64,000 nucleotides of DNA. Source: Sycobia sp. Sy_11 (taxonomy: Eukaryota; Arthropoda; Insecta; Hymenoptera; Epichrysomallidae). Both the position numbers and the translations under genes were made by a program. Positions within the stretch are counted from its first letter, which is position 1. Each line of letters starts with the position of its first letter. The stretch covers positions 1,369,001-1,433,000 of the forward strand of contig JACCIC010000002.1 of NCBI GenBank assembly GCA_018907035.1, written 5' to 3'. Below the pieces are notes generated by a model that saw only the letters and a program-made list of their open reading frames with translations, was not told the DNA's origin and searched no databases. Below are positions 50,301-61,950 of this stretch, one piece after another.

Positions 50301-51962
50301 CTGCAGTATTAGCGGCTGGCGATCGCTCAGTGTGTGCTTCACGTCCACCCAGCAGTAGAAGGAGACTAAATGGCAATTTTGGAATTGTGATGAAGAGATT
50401 AGTTTACAGTTAACGGCTAACAAGAACAATACATTTTATATGGATAACGGATTTTATAAAGATTAAACAAGAAATCTCTGATTATATCCGTGAGACCTGG
50501 AATATTCTAAAGCTATTACGAAAATATAGTATTTTTTCCTTAGAATAAATACTTTCTGAGTATCTCTAATTATAATTTTACATTCTATAGCAATCACTTA
50601 TGTTGCTATCAAATTCGAAAAAAGACTAAAATTTTTTTAGATAAAATAATAATTGCCCAACTTTATTTGAAAATATTCTAGACATTTGCTGGCACGGCTC
50701 AATTAGAACTTATTTGCTTAAAATGTTATTCATTTAAAAATTCATCTAAATCTACTGTAAATCCAATTTAATTAGAGAAAAGTCATTATTATAAGCAAGA
50801 AAATAAAATATCTTACAATAAGAGAGTAACTAAATACTAAAATTATGTAAAACCAAATTGGAGGTTCATCAGATTTATTTGATGTTTTAATCTTAAGCAA
50901 ATCCTTCACCCACATCTGAGGCTCTCCCTTTGTAAATTAAATTATTTATATTTCTATTTTTTGATAACCGAGAATATGAATTTCACTTTTGAATATTAAG
51001 GTAATTAAAAATAAAATAGATTGAATATATTGTCATTTTCAATTATCTCATCAAAGCATACTTAAAATTGATTTATACATAGCTACAAATTAATGACTGC
51101 CCATATTGAGCAATAGGCTAATATTGCAATGCTTATTCTTTTCTCAAAACGGCAAGTATTTTCTATACAGGTAAATTTGAAAAATATCCGCGTTTTTCTG
51201 TCTTTTAAAAAAAAATTATTTCATAAAAATCATAAATTATATTACAATCAAAGTTACTATCTTGAAAAAATAATTGCAAAAAACGAAAAATTATACAGAA
51301 AAGACTATGAGAAAAAACTGTCTGACATATTTGATCAAAGTTAAATTATCTGGTGCAAAATTATTATAAATAATTAACATATTATGAAAATTGAAATGTT
51401 GCTAACAATTTAACACTAAAAAATTTAAGTTTTACAATAAAATCGATTGATGCAATCTGTTCCTTAACAGAATAACTTAAATTATCACTTATATAAATAC
51501 TTGTTTATAAGTAATTGAAAATCAAAAATAAAAGAAATGCAAACATGAGACATAATTCAATTGAAACTATCTACAATTGTTACAAGTAGTTACCTAGGCT
51601 TAAATAGATGATTAATTCTAAATCCGTTATTATACATTAGACTTAGAACGCGATACGAATTAATATCACAACAGATTTGACTCTATAATTACGTTTATCA
51701 AAAAAGTTTAAGAATTTCGTTAAAGAAGCTTTAAAAAGAAATTTAATATTAATGACATTAACTTACGACAACATATTCAAGAATAAGAAAACTTTGTAAA
51801 ATACACTGAATCTCCGAAGTTTCGCTCGAACCTCGAATTGTTTAATTACTGCACTTTACAAAACTAGAGTACAAAATGCCGTGACAATAGTGCAAACTTA
51901 CGAGCAGGCGGGAAGCACAGCGACAAAAGACAGATGGCAAAGATACCCTGGAACTTGCTCAT
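47324..51962 (-). CDS. Secreted DNA/RNA non-specific endonuclease-like protein, probable pseudonuclease (NucA)
   Basis: The coding exons are 51902-51962, 50127-50365, 49304-49685, 48897-49133 and 47324-47745, in phase, giving 1341 nt (446 aa). The N-terminus MSKFQGIFAICLLSLCF is a signal peptide. The fold matches Endonuclease_NS (the Serratia nuclease family, which includes insect dsRNases and stress-induced DNases). Shared blocks include LRVACPG, ICHNSTIGRTLWAH, NTVPVWKSVN, IPVPRYLFK, LNNPY and GYTYCC. The catalytic motif D-R-G-H is replaced by V233-E-G-M236, and the Glu expected at 274 is Arg. N266 and R278 remain at the metal-site Asn and downstream Arg positions. Nuclease activity is therefore doubtful. 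Eleven N-x-S/T sequons suggest heavy glycosylation. The phase-1 introns after the signal peptide and before the catalytic motif match those of the sister gene at 57190-61869. The frame is intact, which argues for selection rather than decay. Confidence 0.88.
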
Positions 51963-52157
51963 TTTGAACTTTGGCGGTTCCCTCGCTGCGGAACTAAGAA
52001 GACTAGAGAGAAAAAGTGTCCAAGTATATATATATATATATATATATATGTGATATATATATATATATATGTGTGATGTGTGTATATATAATATATTATT
52101 CTAGATATATATATATGTGGTGTATATATATATATATGGTATGGATATATATATATA

Positions 52158-52188
<31 letters not shown>

Positions 52189-52190
52189 CT
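51963..52190 (-). promoter_or_regulatory. 5' flank of NucA with promoter-proximal TA repeats
   Basis: On the minus strand, the edge of a large TA array (near 52024-52047) lies about 62-85 bp before the start codon. It is followed by a short pyrimidine-rich leader with TCTCTAGTC-like start sequence. No other TATA element is visible nearby, so the repeat edge may serve as the TATA box. The start site is inferred, not shown. Confidence 0.35.
52024..52188. repeat. Compound TA/TG microsatellite cluster
   Basis: Several TA arrays separated by GTGATATA, GTGTGATGTGTG, ATGTGG and GGTATGG steps over 165 bp. It abuts the NucA promoter. Confidence 0.9.
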
Positions 52191-53248
52191 CTGTATTAGA
52201 CGTGAACAGCTCGCGGCCCGGACAAGACGTTTATACATTTCGGTCGGCTTATTCGTCCTTTTATGCTCGCTTAATCCCAAACCTTATCGTCAGCCCGATT
52301 TTTTTTCGTTTTATTATTGTTCAAGTTACGAAACTGCGACCTTTTGTTGCGCCGTGCACCGAGCTCGCTGCGAATCGCACACGCACCTCCCCTCCCCCCC
52401 CCCTTGTATGTTCCCGACGATGTATAACTAATAGAGATTCGTATTATATATTATATATTATATATATTATATATCTATATATATACACGTGCTCGATTTT
52501 TAAATCGATAAAATCCGGAAGTGGAATGGGAGGGAGGAAGGGAGGGCCCGGTCGTAATCTCGGGGGTCCGAAAAGTGGGATTTGTGTCGGCTGTTGGCGC
52601 GCGCGTGTGGAGGAGGAATCGAATTTTAACGGATATCGCTCGATAACGAAAGCCTGAGTAATATTATTTTGCAAGCTAATTGCTTCCGAGTAGAGCGAGA
52701 GAGTCACCCAGATTCGTATGGATCGTTTGAACATATTACAGTGAAGTAAAGGCATTTGATTATCGCACACGTGAAAAAATCGCGTTTCGACGATTATTTA
52801 CGGAAAACTATAAATCTTCTTCGATCATTATTTTCTCTTACCTGTTCAAAGAAGAAAAGCTTTAGACATAAAAAAGTTTAAAATTAACTTTACTGCAGAT
52901 TTGAGCGCACATCTTACTATTATTATTATAATTTTTATAACATAATATAAGCACACACTACTGCTTATTATTATAATTTTTGAGAAATTGCGGTATAATA
53001 TTATAATAACAATTTTTCTATTATTATTTTTGTAGAATTTACGAAGTATTTTATTTATGTTTTGTATAAAAGAATTAGTTTATAAAATTTAAGAAAATGA
53101 AATGATAATGTTATTGCACTAGTGTTCTTTAGTATACTGACATTCTTCTAGCCGGCAAATCCAAATTATATACATATATGATATGTTAGGAAAACTAAGA
53201 AAGAAGATAATTATAAGTTACATACCCACACACACTCGCGCGTACGCG

Positions 53249-53257
53249 CACACACAC

Positions 53258-53310
<53 letters not shown>
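53249..53310. repeat. Compound (CA)n(TA)n microsatellite
   Basis: About six CA units run into about 24 TA units. Confidence 0.95.
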
Positions 53311-53314
<4 letters not shown>

Positions 53315-53489
53315 CCTATATCGTTTATGATTATAATATATATAGCTTCATTCAGCTTTGGAAGTATATATGTATAAAAGTGTTCTATTTTCAAGTTGCC
53401 ATATTTCTTATCTCTTTAAAAAAGCAGTGTAAAGAAAACTGTTTAAAGAGAATTGTAAGGATTAGTGGATTCCATATATATATATTTGG

Positions 53490-53511
53490 TGACCTTGAAT
53501 TTTGACCTTGA
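53490..53511 (-). promoter_or_regulatory. Two tandem FTZ-F1/ERR-type sites
   Basis: Read on the minus strand, TCAAGGTCA occurs twice as a direct repeat with starts 13 bp apart. Each is an exact extended half-site of the type bound by monomeric nuclear receptors such as FTZ-F1 (NR5A) and ERR. They lie about 1.5 kb upstream of NucA, in its orientation. In insects FTZ-F1 acts in the ecdysone cascade, so stage-specific control is possible. Binding is inferred from sequence only. Confidence 0.45.
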
Positions 53512-55745
53512 TGAGAATTATCAAGCGGACTCAAAATAATATTTTATAAGGTAAGTTAAACAATGAAAACTTTTATTACTTAACAACAGCTGTTGCGATG
53601 GTAAAACTATTTCTGATATAAGTTATAGGTTTACTTGATAAACATCTATTGACAAATAATAAAAGTTCAATGATTATCTATCAAAATGTTAATGGCTTCA
53701 TATATTTTAGAATATTAATTATTTACATATGAAGAATTTTTATTTAACTGACACTCATAGATGAATTGCGCATTTATAACTGTAAAATAATTTTATTTTT
53801 ATCATGAAATGAGCGAAAAATAAGATAGAAATTGTTTCCTTATTTGTGAATTAAATCGTGAATTAAAACGATAAAATAGAATAATTATTTTGTATCCTAC
53901 TACAATGATAAATAATCGATTCAATCAACATCTCCGTGGAAGACTAGCACAATTCGTTTCATGACCAAAAGTAGCACAACTCCATTCCTTCGATGAATTT
54001 TTACTTTGATTTCCACGCATCTCCAGATTCCATGTGGTAACCAATCACAAATCTATATAAGAGAGAATCTTTGCAGTCCTAAGAGTGACTTATATCTAAC
54101 TATTTTGAAAATTTTTAATAAAATTTAAAGTTTTATATGTTCACCTATTTACATGTACACAAGTATAACAATAAAAAAATTCAATGAATATACAAGAAAT
54201 TTATCCAATAATCTATTTTAGGTACTGCTCTAGACACAGAATTCATAATAATCAGTGTTTTATTCAAAACTGAATCAACAAATTAATTTACTTTATGAAT
54301 CTCTTATGAATGTTTCTTAAATTATGGCTTTAGTATTATATCTTCATTTATAGAACTATATAAACTTAACAAAATTGATTGATTTTCTTTTTTTTACAAG
54401 ATAAACTTTATGAATTTTTGTGTATTTTTCTTTTGAAAAAATAGTTATTAATAAAAATAAAAAATTTTGTCACTGAAAATTTGAGCGCATATAAGTTAAT
54501 AAAAGATGTATATTTGTATTAAAAATAAGATTCTAGCTTCTATCATTGTTTTTAGCTGACAATAGGATAATAAAAGTTTATAATAATAGAAAATACATCA
54601 AATTAAAGATAATAAAAGTAAATACATAAAAAAATATAATAAAATGCGTATAAGCCTAATCAAAGTAGCATATCTTATCAAATTTGAATATTATTCAGAC
54701 CACTTCTATATTATAATCATTTGTTGTGATATAACTAGTTAAAAGTAAATTCTAGTCAGTTAAATAAATATATTGTTATATCTTGTTATGTGTCAAAAAT
54801 TGTGTTTTGAGTATGAAAATTTTAATATTCAAAGTTTGTGCAAATATCGTATAAAAATTCAAAAAATGAAATAAATTACATTATTATAAAAGTAATTATT
54901 TATACATAATATTGATAAATTTAATTGGAAATTTATCTTGGAATTTCTACTTTTATTTTCAACTATATTTCCCTACGTTGCTAAAAAGAAAACTTGGAAA
55001 ACGTCTATACCTCGTTACTTCGTTATTTGAAGATAACGATTTTTTATTTGAAAAATAAATTTGCTATCTATCTATAACCGAACTATTATATATAATTGAG
55101 GTTTTCATTAAAATTTCTAAAAATTTCATCTTTTCACTTCTTGTGTAAATGAAACTTATATAAATATAAATAATCTTAAAAACTTAGTTCATAGCACATA
55201 TACTTGTATTATTTACTAGATCTATTTCTTAGATAAGAAATTATTTCAAAGATTTAAATTTAATGAGTGTTTCATAATGATTTCATTTAATTTTCCATTT
55301 CTATTAAATTTTTAAACAAAAACGAATTTTTTACACAAACACAATAAAATTAAGAAAAATTCTCATTTATGGTACCTCCTTATTTTTTAATCAACAGAAT
55401 AAATTAGAGCTGAAGAAATTTCTTGAAATTAAAAGGAGCAGCATAAAGCTACGCGTGGCCTGAATTACACCTTTTTAGATCAATGCTAAGCTTACACCGC
55501 TGAAGTATTCCATGTTGCTCATAAAGCCATTGTAATATCACAATGATTCACAGAGAAAAGAGGATGATTCGACGAGAGAGACAGAGTAAGAGAGGGAGTA
55601 AAAGAGAGAGAGGTAGAGTGAGAAAAAAGTGTAAGTGATACACGATAAGCTATTGAAAAGTAATTTCGACTGCTGAAAAAATGAGGATTTTACAATCCGG
55701 TAGCCTTCTATCGTACACATTTGATGGCGTGCCATTGTCATTATG

Positions 55746-55748
<3 letters not shown>

Positions 55749-55803
<55 letters not shown>
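55749..55803. repeat. (TA)n microsatellite
   Basis: About 27 TA units. Confidence 0.95.
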
Positions 55804-55806
<3 letters not shown>

Positions 55807-57027
55807 GCGACGAGATAAGACCTATTGCTCGCCTGCGCTAAGAACGACGATGCGTGTGTAATATTATACAAACTAATGATAAGCGATGCTGAATCGAAAT
55901 CGAAATTGTGTGTAAAGAAACTTGCATGTATTTTCCTTTTTGATGGGTAATTCGATGTATCACATAAATATACAGCTGTTAGTGTATCGAGGACGCGATA
56001 TTGGCTGGCTGTTTGCATAGTTTCCATATATGTCTTATGCTAGAAATTGTCTCGACTTTATATTTGTATGGTTTAGATGTATTGAGATACCTAATTGTTG
56101 TTGCACGTATAATGGAACTGATAAAGTTAATATATAGAAAACAAATACTAAAGAATATTATTTACTTGAAAAAAAAATTTTTAAATTCATTTTATAATTT
56201 CGATCTTTCTTCGTTGGAATCGTAATCCACTTGTTAAATATCTAATCCATCTTTACACTGAACATTTTTTCGTGCTATATAATACTAAACAAGATGTTAG
56301 TTTTTCAATACAACTGTTTTTCGGATAACATTAGTTGTACATGATAATCAATATGCAAAGTTTGACAAGCAAATAGATAATTTAAAAAATGATATGAAAT
56401 GTCGAAAATGAATAAATTGATTGTAAAACAAAGTTTAACAAGTGGTCGCATTTGTTATAATAATTCAATTAAGTAAATTCGAGCAGTTCAAGTATTTGTG
56501 TATCACTTTTTTTGACGATGTGGATTACTCTTAAATTTAAATTCTAGATAATTTACGCTGAATTATCAATTATCGAATTATCTTTAAATTTCTTGTCAAA
56601 ATTAACTGGTGTAGCATTTGTTTAGACGATGCTGTCTCAAATTATGACGTATAAAATAAAATTATGAGTTTTATCATAGTGTATTAATATAAAATTATAT
56701 AAATACAAAAGTATTTATAATTTTAAAATTAAATAAACGTTAGAAAATTTATGATAATGACAGAATGTAAAAATTATTAAAAAAATTAGTAAAAAAGCAT
56801 ATTAGAATGGGATAGTTTTAAATATTTCATGTATTATTATAAATGTATTAGTAATACCATTTTACTCGAAATAATTTTTTTTGTTGTACGCTTTTTACAG
56901 GTAATACTAGTATAAATCATAAGTAGTACTGTACTAGTATTAATGATACTTATAGTGCCGAAAATATAAAACAAAAAGCTCCTTTACATCAGTTAATTGC
57001 TAATTTTTTTTAGAAAATTATTAAAAA

Positions 57028-57033
57028 TTTATT
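57028..57033 (-). terminator. Polyadenylation signal candidate of the 57190-61869 nuclease gene
   Basis: AATAAA on the minus strand, about 157 bp past the stop codon of the nuclease gene. Confidence 0.45.
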
Positions 57034-57189
57034 ATTATTCCATTATTTTTACAAAATTTATAAATTGAAAAATTTCAAAAAAAACTTTATAGTATGATTA
57101 TACTATACGTACACTATTATATTTAGTCTAGCCCAACTTATAAATTTTGAATAGTAATTAAAGCATATATATATATGCCGAAGTCGATC

Positions 57190-60100
57190 CTAACGAATCT
57201 TCACAGGCTCGCCTTTCGTGACTTTCGATAACAGAACCATCGGCTTGTAATTCAAGTACTTCTTAAGATCGTCCAATCCAAGCTCGGCGCGATTTTTATT
57301 GTAAAAGTTTCTCAACGTGCAGCAGTACAGATATCCGAGCTTCGTGTCGCTCCCGTGGGTCGTCAGCTTGTCACAGAGTTTGTGCCTGTTACATTTCACG
57401 TACTCCTCCTGTCTCGCCTCGATATCGGCGTTCGTCACGTAGGGATTGTTCACCACCAGGAAACAAAGGCCTTCGCCAGCCGTTTGGTCGATGGCGCATT
57501 TGTAAATCACCCCCGGTACCGGAATCTTCTCCGAGTTCGTTTTACTGTCGTGATAAAGATGGATAGGGTGGCCCTCGAGCTCCAGGACGCCGATACCACC
57601 GGCGAAGATGTCAAGCTCGTGCTCCTTGTGGGCGGCGAGGTAGCGCACGTACTCCTCGACGAAGAACCAGTTGCCGGGATTGGCGTTTATCTGCTGCCAC
57701 ATCGGCGCCGCGTTAGCGAAGAAATAAGTGCTCTCCTGCTCGGTTCTGAACATCATATCGGCATTGGCAACAAGATGACCACGTGCCAGGTACTTACGAT
57801 CGCCTAAGAAACACGGAATAATTAATTTATTTGGTCTTACTGGCACGCAATATTATTCTAAGGCAATAGGACAAATCCAGCAAAAAGTTGCCAGCACAGT
57901 GGAGCAGACAATAGGAATTTCTATGTATTTTAATCAATTAAAACTGAATAAGATGTTAACTTTTCTCGTAGTCATTGGAATTTTGTGAGAAAGCCCTTTT
58001 TTAATAAACAGATTTACAAAAACTATTTAATGTACGAGATTTTAAATTTTCTTGCTAGATAGCCACCATTGAATCTACTTGTAAATTCAAGGCCACGTCA
58101 ATGCCATATTATTGTTTTTCCATGAGGGTTCGATTCGGAATTTAAGATGTTGAATTTAACACACGTTCAAATATTAACATATCTTTCGAGTTAAATTAAC
58201 TATTCTATTTGGTATTATAAAATAACTGCAAGAAGTTTAAAAAATTATCACGACAATCCCTAAATAAATATAAGAAAATGATCAAATATGTCAATTTCAA
58301 TCTGCCTACTGAGAAATATGGATTTAATATTTCAGTACTAATTTTTTTGAATACATATCCTTTCACTTTCAGTGTTCTTATTACTATAGTATCTCATTCC
58401 AACATCCAGCAACGTCATCCATCATACTTTAATTCTATCTGCCATAATGGATTCATTCAATTTCCTTAATTGATCAAAACATTCATAAGTAAATGGAATA
58501 ATCTTATCAAACTAAAAGAGATTCAAATATGATAAATGACTTTCTTTAGCTATTGAAGGGAAATACTATAGTAATATAAAAGAATTCTATGAGAAACTCT
58601 CTAAAGGAATCTTGTAAAAATAAAGAAAATGGTTAAAACATAAAAATGCAATAGTGATACGAACTTTTATTTATATTTTTACCATTTTTACAATTTTGAT
58701 GGAACAAAATCAGAAACTTACTTTGACCCGAAAATATATTTACACTTCAACATAAAATTATCCATTCTATCAGAATACTAAATCCGACAATTCTATAAAA
58801 AAAAACCTTAATTTGACTAAAATAATTTGTAAGTGCAAGTGAAGTTGAAAATCCAAGAGAAAATCCTAAATGTCCTAGATCAAATAGTTTTTCTAAATCT
58901 CTAACCTATATATTTATAAACATGTATATTTAAACAGTCGTTCTTAATATAATCCATATATTGGAATCAAAACCAATATCAGAATTTCAGTTTCGGGATC
59001 AGAATACGTGAAAGTACCATTGCCTGCTTTGCGACGAGGATCAGAAACACTTTATTGGTTTGCCTCTATAAGCTAAAACCCTTTGAAGTGGCTTAGCAAA
59101 TATTAAAAGAGATAAGTAATGCTTACTGATTTTAGTCGACAGATACTTTTCAGCAGCTTCCTTGCCGATAAGATGAGATAACATTTCGAAAGCCGAAGCA
59201 AGATGATAAGGTTCCTTGCTGGACATGCCCTTGTACAATTCTCCGGTCTTGAAGGCCTTGGCCGGCCCGGTCTGTCTGTACTTCTCCTCGTTGGCCGGCA
59301 CCACGACGGCATGCGCCCACAGGGTCTTCGCCTCGGTAGTGTTATGGCACAGGTCGATCGTACGCAAGAAGCCCTTTTTCAAATCGTAGCCGATTTCGTA
59401 ACGGTCACCTCTCAGGCACTTGTCCGGCATGTGGCGCAAAATAGCGTTGTAGCTGGCGCGCGGCTTCTCCTGGCAGCTCAGGTGCAAGAAATCGATTTTG
59501 GACCCGTCCGCGAGAAATTCGTTGTCGTCGAAGCACTGAACCTTGGACGTGGGCAGCGGCGACTTGCCGTCCAGGATGACGCCATCCTCAACCGCTTGAC
59601 TACTGTCACGATTGGTTTTGGGCGGGCAGAATAAGTTTACAGTCTCGCCTTTATCGAAGACGAGGTTGGCGGGGTCCTCGGTCGACGGATGGACGAGATG
59701 TGGAACATTTTTCTCGAAAGCGACAATCATCGGCGAGTTTTGACCAACTTCGGTTTTTAAATTAAGAACGCAGTGGCCATCTGCAAAGAAGAATTTGATT
59801 CAGTTTTTTTTAGAATCTTAATTAAAGGAATAAAATATCGATGGAGGAATTTTTGTTCGTGAATTCTGAATGCTGTAAGATAGGAATAAATAAATAAATA
59901 AATTATTTATTATTATCATAAATAAAATAATTATGCAGTTTCATGATAAAATTTTTTTCTAAGATCTGTTGTGGTAATCCATCCATATTCAAAGAACAAG
60001 ACTTTGTAGTTTATTCTATGAAGAATTTCAATCCAGTCAGAGTAAAACTGTATACGATATCGTGCAACTTCAGTTTTACCATCTATATTTTTTCTATTTA

Positions 60101-61869
60101 ACGGTTTGATTAATTCCATAGATTATTTTAAGTGAATTAAACAAAAGTAATTATTATATATTTATAGCTACGTTAATAATATTATAGACAAAATATGCAA
60201 AGTATTAAAAGATTGGTTTTTCAGAATTGCGAAAAAAATTATTTGATATGTATTGTATCGAAACATTATGTGGCAGCATTTTATTTCCAAATATTTCATA
60301 AAATTTAAAATAATACCATTTTTAAAAGATGTTTTCTAGACAAACAGAACTTATATTTAAAATAAGTATAAAAGCTGTATACAAATACTTTGATTTATAT
60401 GGGCATATAGAAATTCAACTCAATATTTTACTTCATATAATATTTGACTCAATATTTCAACTCTGCAACTCAAAATTTGACGATATCGTATTGTTTGGTA
60501 CATTTAAAATTAATTAAAATTATTTTTATCTAATGTTTCACTTAAAAATATAATTTTATGAAGTGTGATGCATTGTATTCAATATATCGACGTAACATTA
60601 TGTTATAATGTAATAACATCGTTCATTCGCAATAACTTTTTTATTAAACTTAGTATCAAACTAAATTCTTTACATTAAGACAGTCAAATTTGCAACTATG
60701 TAACTTGATATGGACAAAATGATACTTTTATAGCGAAGATTAGAAAAATTCCTAAATAAAAGATGCTACTGTTTCTGAAATTGAACATAATTCTGCGTTT
60801 TACAACATAACTTTTTTACTGTGCCACATATCGAAATCATCTCACGATCTTTTATTTCTTGTGTGGATATTTATAAAATAAGATCTTAATGCAAGAATTA
60901 TATCTTATTCTGTACATATATATATTGGGCTTAATATTATAAATATGAGAAATCTAAATTATCAAGGAAACTCATACAAAAAAGATTCTTGATGACATTT
61001 GCATTCATCAATATCTGCACATATTAATCATTGGAAATCAATTGAATTAATTCTAAATCATGCTGTACAATTGTTAAGTGGGTAGCTGTTGAACAGTGCG
61101 TATCTCCGATCCATTAAGAACTTGGTTTATTTATGTATTTTCAATTTATAATTGCGAAATGCGCAGATAAAAAGAATTCCGAATAGAAATGTCAGAGTAG
61201 AAATCATAGAAAATTCTTAAATATTATTGCAGTTTGAAAAGTGTCTTGAAGAAGTATTGTATATAAACCATATCAAAAATCAGAATATATATTTTTGGTT
61301 TCACCTATTTTATATCTATAAGTGATCTTTTTTGACAAAAATGAATTAAAATCTAATCATATAAAAACCTCATTTTTCCTTCATACTAGAAAGAAAATTG
61401 TTTATTACAGAATTACATTTCATAGACATGCACGTGTTATTATACATTTACCAAATACACTACAGGGCAGTATCTAAGTATTGATGTTGATTAAACACTC
61501 ATCTTTGAATGACTTTTTCAGAAAATGTCACTTTTTAAGATATAATATAGTTTATATAATACAAAAATTTGTATTTTTATAGGAACTAAAATATTTGTTA
61601 TAGGCATATTTTTAAACAGTAAAAAAAAATTTTTCATTTATTCTGGACTAAATATGAAAAACCATTATTTTTATCAAGGTTTTTACCACGAAATTTGAAT
61701 TTTCATGTATACGATTTATTTTCGTTCCAATATATTAGAATTACCAAGTTACGGAAATATACAAATAAGGTGAAAACTATCCTAAATAATACTTACCAGC
61801 CGAGACTTCATAAAATATGATAAAACATAAAAGTATAAATAGCTGGCCCGTAAAATGTTTTACCGCCAT
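57190..61869 (-). CDS. Secreted DNA/RNA non-specific endonuclease, probably active (NucB)
   Basis: The coding exons are 61797-61869, 59127-59780 and 57190-57803, in phase, giving 1341 nt (446 aa). The N-terminus has a hydrophobic signal peptide (LFILLCFIIFYEVSA) with likely cleavage near residue 24, followed by DGHC. The catalytic set is intact: R250-G-H252 in YLARGHLVANAD fits the family pattern apart from its first Asp. N284, E292 and R296 correspond to Serratia Asn119, Glu127 and Arg131. Other shared blocks are NAAPMW, IPVPGVIYK, VNNPY and GYLYCC. Such enzymes cleave DNA and RNA with Mg2+; in insects they include gut or haemolymph dsRNases, stress DNases and venom components. It has one N-glycosylation sequon. 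It lies 5.2 kb upstream of the NucA start in the same orientation, so the two are a tandem pair. Two introns match NucA positions; it lacks NucA's other two. Confidence 0.92.
57804..59126 (-). other. Second intron of NucB
   Basis: This 1.3-kb phase-1 intron lies immediately before the catalytic RGH-coding exon. NucA has an intron at the same place, so it predates the duplication. The interior is AT-rich with nothing else recognisable. Confidence 0.85.
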
Positions 61870-61904
61870 CGTTAATTGCGGAAAGAACTAAAATAATGAT
61901 CAAG

Positions 61905-61950
61905 AATAAAAAAGTTACTGGAGAAGCTATACACAGAATTTATATGCTTT
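61905..61950 (-). promoter_or_regulatory. Candidate core promoter of NucB
   Basis: On the minus strand a TATAAAT box (61938-61944) is followed about 25 bp later by a CCAGT start-like element (near 61917). This would give a leader of about 50 nt. A TTTTAG 12-18 bp before the ATG could alternatively be a splice acceptor of a 5' UTR intron. Confidence 0.4.

Larger units (their letters stand above)
52189..57000. other. Intergenic stretch upstream of NucA
   Basis: Positions 52189-52640 are GC/CpG-rich, with a run of C (about 52390-52403) and a TATAT array at about 52445-52485. The rest is AT-rich spacer with microsatellites and a paired nuclear-receptor-like site at 53490-53511. Purine-rich GAGAG-type sequence occupies about 55570-55630. 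No coding exon is supported. Confidence 0.5.

Noticed and set aside
52016..52657. 213-codon plus-strand frame
   Set aside because: Its first third is microsatellite translation and the rest is GC-rich low-stop DNA lying in the NucA promoter region.
57355..57807. 150-codon plus-strand frame opposite NucB
   Set aside because: It is antisense to the catalytic exon of NucB and has no motifs of its own.
58121..58140. tRNA-like B-box (GGTTCGATTCGG)
   Set aside because: No matching A-box, acceptor stem or cloverleaf could be formed around it. It lies in the second NucB intron.
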